From contig JASPKZ010007541.1 in assembly GCA_030220185.1 (NCBI GenBank), forward strand, positions 1,293,988 through 1,357,987: a stretch of 64,000 nt of DNA, given 5' to 3'. The notes below the pieces were generated by a model that did not search any database, was not told the origin of the DNA, and worked only from the letters and a program-made list of their open reading frames with translations. A program made the position numbers and the translations under genes. The DNA comes from Diploptera punctata (taxonomy: Eukaryota > Arthropoda > Insecta > Blattodea > Blaberidae). Positions 9,869 through 20,939 of the stretch are shown here, piece by piece; position 1 is the first letter of the stretch; each line of letters begins with the position of its first letter.

Positions 9869-10150
9869 AATGAATATTAGACATTCAATAGTAGATTATA
9901 TAAGATATAAGCAATTAAATGGGTATGGGCATGTACGACGAATACAAGAAGAAAGGTTACCCAGAAAAACATTGGAATGGTGTCCACCTGGAAGAAGAAG
10001 GAAAGGAAGCCCTCGAAACTCGTGGATGCAAGAAATAAGAATTGGAATGAGAATAAGAGGACTGGAGGACTTGGAGTGGATGGATAGAGACGAGTTGAGA
10101 AGGAAAATAAAACTTTAGGCACAGAAAGATGTGTAAACATTGAAAATCTG
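9869..10150 (+). mobile_element. LINE fragment, RT C-terminal tail (family D)
   Basis: An open frame of about 80 codons reads YIRYKQLNGYGHVRRIQEER, then a CPPGRRRKGSPRNSWMQEI-like block and ends REELRRKIKL-like before a stop near 10117. This is the basic, proline/arginine-rich tail of a LINE ORF2 and is unusually intact over its length. A second piece of the same 3' end, with GACGAGTGGAAAAG and GCACAGAAAGATGTGTAAAC, sits at 54850-54960. The 5' part of the element is missing. Confidence 0.75.
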
Positions 10151-10315
10151 TATATAAAATAAATAATAATAGTAATAATAATTATTATATTTAGCGTGAA
10201 AAACATATTTTACATATATGAATTCTATATTGCATATTTTATTATATTTTTAAAATTAATTATGTCTTATATATTAGAAAACAAATTTATTGGAAATTCT
10301 CGTATATTTGTGATG

Positions 10316-10365
10316 GTTGAGTGGAAAAGTAGGCGTTATGGCTTTAATTGTGCCTGAATAAATAG

Positions 10366-10422
<57 letters not shown>

Positions 10423-10468
10423 GTTATTATTATTTTATTATTATTGTTATTATTTATTATTATTATTA

Positions 10469-10535
<67 letters not shown>

Positions 10536-10620
10536 TTATTATTATTATATTATTATTATTATTATTATTATTATAAATTCAAACAAGTGTTATGTGACAA
10601 AGGGATATAATCATGACTTG
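10316..10620 (+). mobile_element. CR1/L2-like LINE 3' terminus with (TTA)n tail
   Basis: A short body (GATGGTTGAGTGGAAAAG, CGTTATGGCTTTAATTGTGC, CTGAATAAATAGAG) runs directly into a long TTA array at 10365-10575. The LINE copy at 33125-34385 has the same order on the other strand. The array is therefore an LINE tail that has since expanded. Confidence 0.65.
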
Positions 10621-10627
10621 TCATATA

Positions 10628-11414
10628 CAGGTTGAGTCTAAATTCCCCTTACAGAGTTTTAGGACTTGTGTTGGGACCAAGACAATTAAGTTTAGCGTAG
10701 AAACTACGTGTCCGAAAAAACTTACTGGTGCATAATGATGATGTCCGCTCCACGCAAAGGTAAACTCGGAGCGCCACTCACTAGGATATTCTTGATTAGG
10801 GTAGTCCATACGTAATTCCCGCTCTACTGATGTTCCATGGGCCCACTGCAAGTTTATTTGACATGCTATTCAGAGGAGTTTGTGATCCGACCAATGACCC
10901 GGCTTAATCTGAACTATACAGGTAGTAATTCTTCACGATAGTATAAGTATTGGTACTGTGTTGCTATTAATCCATGGACATACACCACAGACATGATTTT
11001 ATTGTACAAGCGGAGATAGTGTGCAATGGCAAGTCCGATTACTGGGCCCGCACGTTTACACGGCTTGGCCCCCGCTTGACTAACATACCTGTGAGGTCAT
11101 AAGAAAACCGTAATTTACGATACCCTGTAGAATCCGTGGAAGACCTACTAGCACGAGTTATGACAGCGGCGGATGTTGTTGGACCAGGGATTGGTGATCG
11201 TGTTTACAAAAACGTGGTACGGAGGTACCGCATCTGTATTGAAGTCGGTGATCGTCACATTGATCCCTTCTTGTAAGTGGTTCCAGACGACAGACAGCAG
11301 TGGTATTTTGTGTGTAAAGGAAAAGCGGTATTTTCGGATATGGATTCGTATGTTACATTTAATTGAATTGGTCCCTTCTCTATGCCATCAAACTCTGAAA
11401 GGGGAATTTAGACG

Positions 11415-11417
<3 letters not shown>
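10628..11417 (+). mobile_element. Tc1/mariner (DD41D-type), internally deleted, with TIRs
   Basis: A 790-bp element flanked by TA (10626-10627, 11418-11419). The TIRs share CAG, TCTAAATTCCCCTT and CAGAGTTT. On the plus strand 11091-11276 encodes a transposase C-terminus: GHKKTVIYDTPVESVEDLL, then RRYRICIEVGDRH and a stop at 11274-11276. This matches the tail of the mariner-like transposase seen more fully at 60127-61168. The catalytic core is missing. The longer ORF 11173-11613 is a different frame and continues into a TA array, so it is not real. Confidence 0.75.

Positions 11418-11474
<57 letters not shown>
11418..11474 (+). repeat. (TA)n microsatellite
   Basis: Dinucleotide run immediately after the mariner TIR. 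The target TA of the element is part of it. Confidence 0.9.
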
Positions 11475-11477
<3 letters not shown>

Positions 11478-11479
11478 TA

Positions 11480-12712
11480 TTATTTCAAATAGCTTAACAT
11501 CGATACATTACGTAGTCATTTTCCTAAGGGAAAATTCATCACTTACATCACATCCTCGTAATATATTTTTTCTTCCTTTTTTCTATTTTTACTTTTATTT
11601 GCAGATCTACTGATATCATTCGGCATTAATCCTACTTTCTCAATTATATATTTTTGGATTCTATTTTTTCAGCAATTAAGAAATTACAAGTTAAGTTACC
11701 TTAAGAGAGTTACCTCACTGTGATTAGATACAATTAGAAATTGCTACGAAAATGTGCCCCAAGAGATTTAGAAATATTCTACTGTACCTTAGTGAAATTC
11801 AAGATGGCACGATAGCTCTATGAGCGTAGCTGATATTTCTACCAAAATTCCCTAAGTTGGCAGTCCTTTTTAGTCACATTTATACTTATCGTTGCATGAT
11901 ATATTATGTCTATATCACGTGTGTTAGGATACTGCTATTTCAAATTTTAACTAAAATTTCGCTATTTTGCACGGTTCAATGTATATATTCCTATCACATT
12001 GTACTACATTTATTGGTTAGTTTTCCTAGTTTAAACTTAAGGTAAGTGCCCATCTGCGCCACAATTTACGTAAGTTGTCCCCATTTACAAACAGAGGAAG
12101 TAATCTGCAGTACATGGACTAGAATCAAGCAATATAAATAGTAATGTAAAGGAAACTGAAGTATTAAAATCAGAATTAAAGTTTGAATGTATTTATACTA
12201 TATATGTATGTATGTATGTATATGTATGTTATTATATGGATTTGCTATTATACTTGTTCGCTGAAAATGAAACTTACTGAGTATGACATTTATACTTACA
12301 TGTAATAAGTAATATGTACTTGAACATATATACTGAGCATTGTGTAAGGCCTATGTAAACCTTTTATTATATTCAGGAGACACACCGAGTGATGTTGGAG
12401 CCCTTCGTCAGTTTTCAAAGTGTCTTTCATCTGACTCGTTTACACTGCTCTTAGTAATAAAGTAGAGAGTGGAATTTGTTCGACAATACTATTGACTTAC
12501 TTGTACTGATACTGACTATAGTAGAGCGATTAGGAGTGGTGGAATGGGAGTATTACATGTCTGAACACCTGTCGGGTAAATAATTAAATATTATTCCGCA
12601 AAATAAATATATGAAGCAATATATAGTGCATAATACAATAAAATACACTTAGGTAATGCATTGCGTACAAGGTAATGAAACTTTTTAAAGCAATGACTTC
12701 CCAATGGTACTC
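11480..12712. other. AT-rich interval, no gene seen
   Basis: No recognisable repeat or coding sequence over about 1.2 kb, apart from a short TATG/GTAT run near 12198-12230. This is one of the few stretches here with no visible TE. Confidence 0.4.
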
Positions 12713-12714
12713 TA

Positions 12715-13564
12715 CAGGGTGTCTACAAAGTCCTACTACCAAAACAATGTAACTTAGCTCGTAAACTATTCGAGAAAGAGACATGCGGAGTTTTGCAACG
12801 TAATTTTTTACATATCTCAAAGTTTTGTTTACATTTGTTGCAGATTGTGATTTAAACATTTACGACACCACAAGAAAAGACCCAATGTGTATGGTGGTAT
12901 GCTGAGTCTGGTAAATCACCACTCATATCCGAACATTCTGGCGGTTAACATGTCCAGACCCAAAGAACTTCACCCTCTGAAGGTAGTCATAGTCTTCGTC
13001 AATTGCGTTCAGCATGGAATCAACGAATTCAGACGCCGAGGGAAGTCAGTTGGCAGCGACGCTTGCGTTATTTTCACTTTAGAGGCCTGAAGATGTAGCC
13101 CCTTATGGAGGAATTTATGATTGGTTGATTTTGGTAAATGCAGTTCCCGTGAAGCACGACGAACCGATTTTTGAGGTCTCAGTTGAAATGCAAATTGCCC
13201 ATTTTTGATAGTTTCTTGGAATAACACTTGGTCGTTCAATCCGTGGCAAGTCCATTACCCTGCCAATCGCTAGAAATTTCTCGGCCCACATAATTATAGA
13301 TGATTTGGATGAAAGATCTCTTCTATATTGTCGGTGGAGAATTCCCAAGACAGTCACTGGTGATTTACCAGACTCAGCATACCGCCATACACATTGGGTC
13401 TTTTCCTGTTGTGTCGTCATTGTCGTTTAAATCACAATCTGCAACAAATGTAAACAAAACTTTGAGAGATGTTGAATTCGTTGCAAAAAACCGCATATCA
13501 ATATCTGAAATAATTTACGAGCTAAGTTACATTGTTTTGGTAGCATGACTTTGTGGACACACTG
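12715..13564 (-). mobile_element. Snapback Tc1/mariner with two 5' ends
   Basis: An 850-bp TA-flanked element (12713-12714, 13565-13566). Its inverted arms are ~207 bp each (12715-12921 and 13358-13564), much longer than a simple TIR. Both arms contain the start of the transposase gene. The minus strand from about 13417 reads TTQQEKTQCVWRYAESGKSP, and the left arm on the plus strand from about 12868 repeats the same QEKTQCVWWYAESGKSP segment. The minus strand continues through the helix-turn-helix region (SVRRASRELHLPKSTNHKF-like) to about 12930. There a FFGSGHVNRQNVRI-like stretch shows the SDEATFH segment with the first catalytic Asp is gone. The real 3' end has been replaced by a second 5' end. 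Confidence 0.75.
12930..13417 (-). pseudogene. Mariner transposase N-terminal half (broken)
   Basis: This is the DNA-binding half of a Tc1/mariner transposase. Two overlapping minus frames (13115-13420 and 13009-13239) join by a frameshift near 13200. The first HTH segment (QEKTQCVWRYAESGK, then HRQYRRDLSSKSSI and RVMDLPRIERPS) is followed by SVRRASRELHLPKSTNHKFL, the second HTH. None of the catalytic D residues survives. It cannot encode an active enzyme but shows the family of the surrounding snapback element. Confidence 0.7.
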
Positions 13565-13569
13565 TACAA

Positions 13570-14520
13570 TAACTCCAGTTTTTTACTAAACGAAACATTG
13601 TTTAATGCGTCTTTCTACATGACAGAGCTCTCTTCATAGCCCGGTAGGTATGCAGCTATGTAATACACCCCGTTCCACCCCTATGCGCGCGTTCTCATAT
13701 AGTCTATACCAGTACAAATAACCCTTCGACTTTTGGAAGAGATTCCTCTCTCTGGTAATGACCCATTGAAAGTTGAACTTAAATATAAGAAATATATTCT
13801 TTATTAAAATTATTTTGAAATTTAAATTAATGTTGTATTTCACAATTTAGTTGTACAAATATTATTTGTTAATTTAAGAAAAATATTATATAACTAATAT
13901 TTAATGTCTTGCATTTGACAGAACTTTGCAACGAAGAATTCTGCTGGCAGCGAAGAGAAACCAAGAAATACCTGTACTCCATTAAGCCAATTTTATGAAT
14001 AAGTACCAGTATGTAACAATCTCTATGTTGACTCATAATGACTTTTCTGTGACTGTCTAGTTATGCCGAGACACTTTACGGATATCTAAATAAATATATT
14101 CTGGAGGCATTTAAAATGGCTTGTGTTACACAAGAACTCGAATTGAAGATTAAGTTTGTTTGTGAATAGTTTGATTTGCTAATTTATTAAATATCCTTTA
14201 ACAACTATTTTCTAATTCTCATTAAGTATATTTGCAAAAAAAATTGAAGTTCTGAAGAATTAAGGATCTCGATTCAATAAATGTAATTGAATAGTATTTG
14301 AATGTAAAATAGTAATTAATTTGGCTAACAGTACATTACGTTTCCCTTAATTGTCTATAGTATATTCTTGTTATACTGTTACTCTACATGCTTCTCCTGT
14401 TTTTACCAACATTTTATATTATTTAAAACGTTTTTAACGATATTTATAACATTCTTTTACAATTTTTACATATCTAGTTATTTACGAGAAACAAGGTAGC
14501 AGCAGAATATATTTACATAA
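13570..14520. other. AT-rich interval, no gene seen
   Basis: No gene or named repeat. ATGACCCATTGAAAGTTGAAC at about 13759 is weakly reminiscent of a segment near 29820, so very old shared repeat is possible. Confidence 0.35.
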
Positions 14521-14682
14521 TTTTGCGATACACTATTGCCACCATCAACAACTCAATTACACCGTGAAAGTTATGTTAGTTCTATTTTTGTTAGGTTAGT
14601 GTTAGTGTACATCATATCTGAGTACACTTCAGTAAATAATATGCATGTAATTTATTTTGTTAGGTTAGAAAGGGAGAGAGAG

Positions 14683-14860
14683 AAGTTAGTGTACATCCAT
14701 TTTAATAAATGTTTGGGAATTTATTTCGAAGATTGGTCATACCGCACGTGCTGCCATCTAGCAACAACTCTATCAACTTTCTGTAGGATTTCAAAGATAT
14801 GTGGTTCCACCTAGCGACAGCCCTATAAACTCATGCGCATGCGCACTGCTATTTTGTATA
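14683..14860 (+). repeat. Interspersed repeat J, copy 1
   Basis: Homologous to 49495-49740 on the same strand: AGTGTACATCCATTTTAATA, AAGATTGGTCAT, TGCTGCC, ATATGTGGTTC, CTCTATAAACTC-like and GCGCATGCGCA. No coding capacity and no termini resolved. Confidence 0.5.
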
Positions 14861-15003
14861 TTGGGAAAGGTGAAGTACTGTTTTTCCATTTATTTAATAA
14901 AGAACATAACTCTGTGGAGGACAAGCTCATACCTGAACTTCAGCGAGGACTGAGTTTGAGAATAACCAACTCTTGTTACGTAATGAATTGCATATGTTTA
15001 AAC

Positions 15004-15004
<1 letters not shown>

Positions 15005-15037
<33 letters not shown>
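15005..15037 (+). repeat. (TA)n microsatellite
   Basis: TA run bordering the foldback D unit on its left. Confidence 0.9.
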
Positions 15038-15043
<6 letters not shown>

Positions 15044-15045
<2 letters not shown>

Positions 15046-15353
15046 TATAATTAAATGTTTAACATTGAGCAATGCAAGCTTAATATGGTATGATAAGAAA
15101 AATAAATGGCTGGACGGGATTCGAACCCAGAACTCTGAGTCTATACCTCATGTGTTATCCATTACACCACCAGGCGAATCTAATCCAAACACTTATTTTT
15201 CTTTTATATGTATTATATATGGAGAATATAATAATGGATAACGTGCTGAAGTACAGACTCAGAGTTCCGGGTTCGAATCCCGTCAAGGCATTTATTTTTC
15301 TTATCATGCCATATTAAGCTTGCTTTGCTCAATGTTAAACATTTAATTATAAC
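15044..15353. mobile_element. Foldback of two inverted D units with tRNA-like segments
   Basis: Arms 15044-15163 and 15233-15353 are near-perfect inverted copies of ~120 bp around a 69-bp spacer. Each arm contains a tRNA-like sequence with A box (TGGTGTAATGGATA in complete copies) and B box (GGGTTCGAATCCC). A tail follows with CATTTATTTTTCTTATCATG and TTGCTCAATGTT. As RNA it would form a long hairpin. The right arm is followed at once by another D unit in direct orientation. Confidence 0.75.
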
Positions 15354-15605
15354 ATCGATAAAGCGTCACTGCTATAAAGTAAAAAAATATATATTCTCTT
15401 TAATTTGCTTACTTGTTATAGTCAGCTACTAGATGGCAGTGAAGACCGAGTTCTCGCGACATCTAGTAATAATGGAGAATATAATACATATATAAGAAAA
15501 ATAAGTGTTTGAATTGGATTCGCCTGGTGGTGTAATGGATAACACGCTGAGGTACAGACTCAGAGTTCCGGGTTCGAATCCCGTCCAGGCATTTATTTTC
15601 TCATC
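15354..15605 (+). mobile_element. D unit (tRNA-like sequence at its 3' end)
   Basis: The order is GCGTCACTGCTATAAAGT, TTTGCTTACTTGTTATAG, a block with GATGGCAGTGAAGACC and ACATCTAGTAATAATGG, TA-rich linker, then the 70-nt tRNA-like segment at 15522-15591. That segment folds with a 6-bp acceptor, a perfect GTGT/ACAC D stem, a perfect CTGAG/CTCAG anticodon stem and a 4-of-5 T stem. The acceptor is one pair short, so a functional tRNA gene is unlikely. The pol III boxes sit near the 3' end of the unit, not at the 5' end as in normal SINEs. Confidence 0.65.
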
Positions 15606-15608
15606 ATG

Positions 15609-15652
<44 letters not shown>

Positions 15653-15700
15653 CATAAAATAATAAAACAATATATATATATATATATTGTTTTATTCTGT
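15606..15700 (+). repeat. (TA)n run with palindrome
   Basis: Follows the D unit. 15661-15694 is a small perfect palindrome with AATAAAACAA and TTGTTTTATT arms around TA repeats. Confidence 0.8.
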
Positions 15701-16475
15701 TATCTTAATTTCAAATTATTTAATATCAGTCGATATAGCCCACGCACTCTAAACTGGCGGGTTTGCGACGCCATTGTTGTACTTGGGGGAAACAAGATGT
15801 GAATTGGTACTACTTACTGGCTTCATAATATCGACTCATCTATTATTAGTGTATAGGCATTTCAAATGTGAATTAGTACTTAGAAGCTATTCTGAGTTAT
15901 GTTAAACTTATAACTGACTGCAAAATTATCGCGTTTAGCACACTACAGGAACCATCTCGACAGTGTTTTCTTTTAGGTCTGTACTAGGGGTTTGAATGTA
16001 GAGTGAGTGGTAGCCCTTAGGTTATAAGACGAAAAAAAAGTTTCAATAATAAAACTAGGACTCGAATAGTTATTCATCAGTATTTGCGCATTGTTCGATT
16101 TTTCACTATTATTATAAGACGAAAAATGAGTGATGGTCTCCAATCACCAGTTACTATTGCGCGGAATATTAAATGAATTTTAACTAATATATTGTTTGTT
16201 GATGTGCAATTATTGAACAAAATATTCGAAATTTAATGTATTTCCCTAGATTCCGTAGAGTGAATTTACTTCCGTAGCAACCAACAATATCATTTTAAAA
16301 TGCATTTGCTTTCCTAAAGTCAAAAGTATGATTGCTTACTTTCTATAAGGAGTTTGAAATATGAAGGCTCAAAAGAATAGATGAGAAACAAAAATTAAGA
16401 GAACCAAAAACGTTCCAGTGAATATGTATCTGGAAATTAACGATCAATCTCATAGTGTTACACATTATAATGTGT
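15700..16475. other. AT-rich interval, no gene seen
   Basis: No named repeat. No ORF with recognisable motifs. Confidence 0.4.
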
Positions 16476-16479
16476 ACGT

Positions 16480-16660
16480 AGACCCTTATCATCTCCTCGC
16501 TATGTCCTAATAATACTATGCCTACATCATGAGCATAAATTAACAGCTTATTAATAACATAGAGTTGTAGGCCTTATTCATCCTGTAATATTTAATGACA
16601 TGCTCTAGTACATCATTGAATAGTAGAGCAGATAGTGTGTCTCCTTGCTTTAAGTCATTA
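16480..16660 (-). mobile_element. LINE A relic covering the RT palm
   Basis: Read on the minus strand the frame gives DLKQGDTLSALLFNDVLEH, the RT motif block around LKQGD that precedes the YADD box. The catalytic box itself reads LMM, with stops nearby. This is the only copy here that keeps this block of family A, and it is heavily mutated. Confidence 0.65.
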
Positions 16661-16664
16661 TAAA

Positions 16665-18118
16665 TTTCAAATTGTCTGAAAACTGTTTGCCTACATGAAC
16701 CTTATTCTTTGTGCCATTTATATTATGTGATCTGCAAGAAAATTTTGTAGAATTAATAGTTAACATTTGTTTGAAGAAATATATAGTCTTTAAATAGGTT
16801 TTCAATCCAAAACCAAAATGTGTAAAACCAAAAATTATAACTTGTTTCGAGAATAAATGCACGTTTTAACAGTTTGAATTAATTAATTAAAATATATTTT
16901 ATCTATGGATGACGATAACGAGGATGGTGATAAATTTGAGTCAGATTTTGTTTATTTCGGACCTGAACCTACTTCTAATATTTTCTACGATATTATACTA
17001 AAATTAAAAATATAATCGAGCGCCAGGCGTAGATTACTGCTGAATTAATTAAATCTGGGGAGGGGGCAAAAATCCGTGGATACATTTAAGAAATTAGTCC
17101 TTTGATTCTTTAGTTTTCAATTACTTACAAACCTAAAGAGGCTTCAAATTGTCAATAAAACTAGCAGATCCAATTTTATTTAAGATATAGATCTATTATA
17201 ATGAATTAAACAAAGGAAAGGTAATATTTTAAGTTATTTGTACACTTTTTACCTTCCCTTTTATTATATTTTTTTAGGTAATGTGTCAAATAGTTATCAT
17301 ATTTCCACTTTAGGAAAACAGATCTTATAGTATTAATTTCTCCGACATTTGACCACAATTATAATTTATAATGTGCAAGAAATATCACTTAAGATTTTAT
17401 ATTTATGTGTTAAGAATAAACAAAATGTGTCAATTCATTTGAGTACTAATTTCAAACTATAATAAGATTGATTTAGATGTATGAAAGACGTTATTAATAT
17501 TGCCAACTTGATGATAAATGTGTATTATACAAATTGAATTGATACTATTTATTTTGAAAGTAGACATAAGCTGTTTTGTTGCTCTGTTTTTGACTTTTAT
17601 AATGCATGAATCCGTGACTTCCACAAGAAAGTGTTTTCCAATTTATCTTAAAATCTATTTCCGAGAAAAATATTCCCTAAATTAATTATTGAGATTGTGA
17701 TATTTTATTATGTCCAATGTCTGACTATAATCAAAACGATTATAGACTTGCTGTGAGTAACTCACTGTTTTTTTTTGTTTAAGATTATAAAATATAAAGT
17801 AATGCAGAAAAATCTGTTAATTTCAGGACTACTTATACAAATTATTTACAAATTCACTAATATATCAGGTTATTTTTCATAGCTTATTACAATCAGATAA
17901 AGATACCTCTGTTAATTGAATAGTTGACCCGAAAAAAGATTTAACTCACAAACTACAATTTGTTGGGAAAACGAAAAAGTATAATGTTCATTTTGAGACT
18001 CTTACCCTTATATCATATACATTTTAATCTCTCGTCCTATTGTAATCATTTGCAGCCAATTTGAATGAAAATAACATGCTAATAACTAAAATATTAACAA
18101 TTTAATACAGAATTGAGT
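16665..18118. other. AT-rich interval, no gene seen
   Basis: About 1.4 kb without recognisable TE or coding sequence. The minus ORF 16650-16862 has no known motif and partly overlaps the LINE relic. Confidence 0.4.
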
Positions 18119-18129
18119 TGAAAGTGATC

Positions 18130-18860
18130 TATCTCCATAGAATTCGTTAGCAGCTTCAAATACCTAGGAATAACATTACAGACCACCGGAACAGTATTCT
18201 CGATGCATATACAAGAGCGTGCTACAGCTGCCACAAAAGCCATTTATGATATTCCAAAGTTACGAAACCTATCCCTACCAACGGCAATAGCATTATTCAA
18301 CATCAAAGTTATGCCGGTTGCCACTTATGGAATCCAGCTAATATGGACATATCTCACAGCCAAAAATTTCATGAAAGTTGAAAGCATAAAAGCGAGATTC
18401 CTAAAACGGGCTCTTTCAATTTCAAAATTCACAAGACATAGCTATGCCTACATAATAGCAAAGGAGTCTTACTTCATAGAAGATATCCGTAAACACTTCG
18501 ATCTACCAGAAACGCAGGCATACAAAACAGCAATCGAGGAGAGACAGAGAAAAGCCAGAGAGATTCCGAACGAAATCACAGAAACAGAAGCGTTAAACAC
18601 AGACTAATGGAAAGGACCAAATTTTCGACTTCGCCACTTATACACACGCTTCGCCGCTCACGGCTTCCATGGGAAAATATGTCATAAACAAAGTTACCAT
18701 GAACCTGAGGAGTCCTGCATCTGTAAACTCTGTAGCAAACCGTGCCCAAAGTATCACTTAGTGAAGTGCGACAACAGAACCAAAACAATTCACGAATTAA
18801 TAGCAAAATGGTAAAACCATGTATATAATATTAGTATACATATTGTGTTTAATAAATATA
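18130..18860 (+). mobile_element. LINE 3' end, RT C-terminus with zinc-knuckle motif
   Basis: The open frame 18203-18607 (134 aa) continues upstream to a SFKYLGITLQ block. It carries VMPVATYGIQLIWTYL, a LINE RT block that corresponds to YGCETW in family A. After a stop at about 18605 the same frame resumes. It reads FRLRHLYTRFAAHGFHGKIC and ends in CxxC, H, C residues (KLCSKPCPKYHLVKC), a CCHC knuckle of the type found at the C-terminus of several LINE clades. It is the least mutated RT segment in the window, with only one in-frame stop. The tail is TTTAATAAATATATA. Confidence 0.8.
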
Positions 18861-18869
18861 TATATATAT

Positions 18870-19911
18870 ATAAATTGAAAAATGATCTAACCCATATTTA
18901 ACTAAAATGCTACAATAAGAAATAGAAAATACATATTGAACACTGATTCAGTTAGAAAAATGTCTAACTTAATCAGTTTGAGGTATTTATTTTCCATTTA
19001 ATGTAATTTCATTACATTATTTGTGTCTTTCTTATTTTCATTCTATTTCTCTAATATTCTGATTAGAATTCACGGAACTGTGGTGGAATGAATTTGCACA
19101 TGTGCAATAAATGTTTTTCTGCACTGCTATTAATGACTTGACTAACTGCTTCCGCCATTTTGTTACACATAGATCAATATTCGCTTGAAAGTCAACTATT
19201 AAAAATAAATAAAACAGGTCTGGAAGAGAGTATGGATAATTTTACTTGCACCACGCCGTGATACTTCCCTGGATAGATCATTGATCCACTGAAAACTCAA
19301 CTTTCGAGTTTTTGTGGGTTGGATTTCATTTCGGGGCAACTATTCAATTATGAGAATTATATTTTCATTAAATAATTTATTATGTGAATTAATTGTCACC
19401 AAAGATGTTTTATTTGAATAACATAATTTATTTTACTGTTCGGAACCATAAGTAATGATATAATGATACATGTCTATTCATACGGGTACGGCACTTAAAA
19501 CATATTCCTTACCCTTCTAGGAACAAGTATCTAATACTTTAAAGGTATTCTATTATTTCTAATGTGTTCTTGTTTCCAGACACTTTAATGGTATTTCGTA
19601 TTGTGTGAATGTACGAGTATATTTGTATGTTGTGTATTTTTTATTACTAATATTTTGTAATGTTGAACGATTTCGATAAAATAAATTAAAATAATGACTA
19701 AATTCGAAGTGTACCATGGTAAAAATATTTTGATTTATAGTGTGAGGAAAACTGGAATTCTAACTTCACAATACAAAATTAAACATTATCTTATCCTCTT
19801 TTAGAATGATTTTAATCAGCTCTTTCAATCGATATACTGAAGAATTGTATTTATTTTAGATATAAAACTAATTATCAAAGTGTGTTCCTGAGTTGAATAA
19901 CTGCGCTTCAC

Positions 19912-19920
<9 letters not shown>
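18870..19920. other. AT-rich interval, no gene seen
   Basis: No recognisable repeat or coding sequence in about 1 kb. A GTCAACTATT/TTTCGAGTTTTT context gives no clear hairpin. Confidence 0.4.
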
Positions 19921-19942
<22 letters not shown>

Positions 19943-19943
<1 letters not shown>

Positions 19944-20196
19944 GACACGATAAGAAAATAAATGCCTGGACGGGATTTAAACCAGGACCTCTAGGTTGGT
20001 ACCCAAGCGTGCTATCCATTATACCACCGGGGAAATCCAATACAAACATTTATCTTTCTTATATATATATATATATATCCATTTATTACGAGATGTAGCG
20101 AGAACTCGGTCTTCACTGCCATCTGGTAGCTTACTATAACAATTAAGCAAATTAAAGAGAATATTTTTACTTTATAGCAGTGACGCTTTATATATA
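19943..20196 (-). mobile_element. D unit on the minus strand, cut by a mariner
   Basis: Same order as 15354-15605 reversed: TATCCATTATACCACC (rc of the A-box region), a diverged B box (CGGGATTTAAACC), CTTCACTGCCATCTGG and GCAGTGACGCTTTA. The DD41D mariner at 20197-20935 begins at its 5' edge and has taken its TA. Confidence 0.65.
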
Positions 20197-20935
20197 CACA
20201 GAGTGTTGCAAAAATGACCGACAACGGAGGTGAGATGGTATATTGAGATATGTTCAAAATTTTTAATAAGATACCAATGTCAGGAAATGATGCGTTTTCA
20301 CACTATGAGCAGCTAAATTCTCAAGAGTTCCATTAGTTGGATTTCAAGACTCAATATTTGACAATACTGTCACAGTCACATCAAGTTTTCAAAATATCCA
20401 CTTCCTATCTCATTGTAGAGCGTACGTCTGCAGTGTAGTGATTGGCGCACACGTTCAGATACGCCTGGCCTCGTTTGAATTGTTTCTGTAGCAGCGTGGA
20501 TTCGGCTACAAGATGCATACGTGGCTCTACAGGAGTCTAATAAACACACTGTTTTATGTCGCCCACAAAAACGTAGTCGAGAGGATTAAGATGAGGTGAT
20601 CTCAGAGACCATGGGACTGGTCCCCCTCTGCCAATCCATCGACCTGGATACGTGGTATTCAAATGTCTCCTCACATTGGCATCGAATTGAGTTGGAGATC
20701 CGTCATGTTGCAGCCACATTCCGTTGCGAAGCCACGTTTCGCAGGATCCGTACCTGTGAGGTGTTGTCACGTAATGAGTCTTCAAATCCTTCGAACTACA
20801 CTGATTTTGCGACATAATTAACTAGTCATAGTGTGAAAACGCATCACTTCCGGACATAGGTACCTTATTAAAAAATTATCAACATATCTCAATATACTAC
20901 CTCACCTCCGTTGTGGGTGTTTTTGCAACACCCTG
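20197..20935 (-). mobile_element. DD41D-type Tc1/mariner relic with ~115-bp TIRs
   Basis: Long TIRs start GGGTGTTGCAAAAA with ACAACGGAGGTGAGRTRGT (left arm 20197-20315, right arm 20822-20935), flanked by TA. The minus frame 20537-20815 has WLRNGMWLQHDGSPTQFDAN followed by GGPVPW and PHLNPLDYVF. The spacing from the QHDG aspartate to the final PLDY aspartate is about 41 residues. That is the signature of the DD41D group rather than DD34D mariners. The N-terminal two thirds are deleted. Confidence 0.8.
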
Positions 20936-20939
20936 TATA

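Noticed and set aside
11173..11613. 146-aa ORF as a gene
   Set aside because: It is a shifted frame over the mariner transposase tail and then runs through a TA array.
15522..15591. Functional tRNA gene
   Set aside because: The acceptor stem is one pair short and the sequence repeats many times in the D units, so it is a tRNA-derived repeat.
20596..20817. Plus-strand ORF in the 20197-20935 element
   Set aside because: It is antisense to the transposase frame with the QHDG and LNPLDY motifs.
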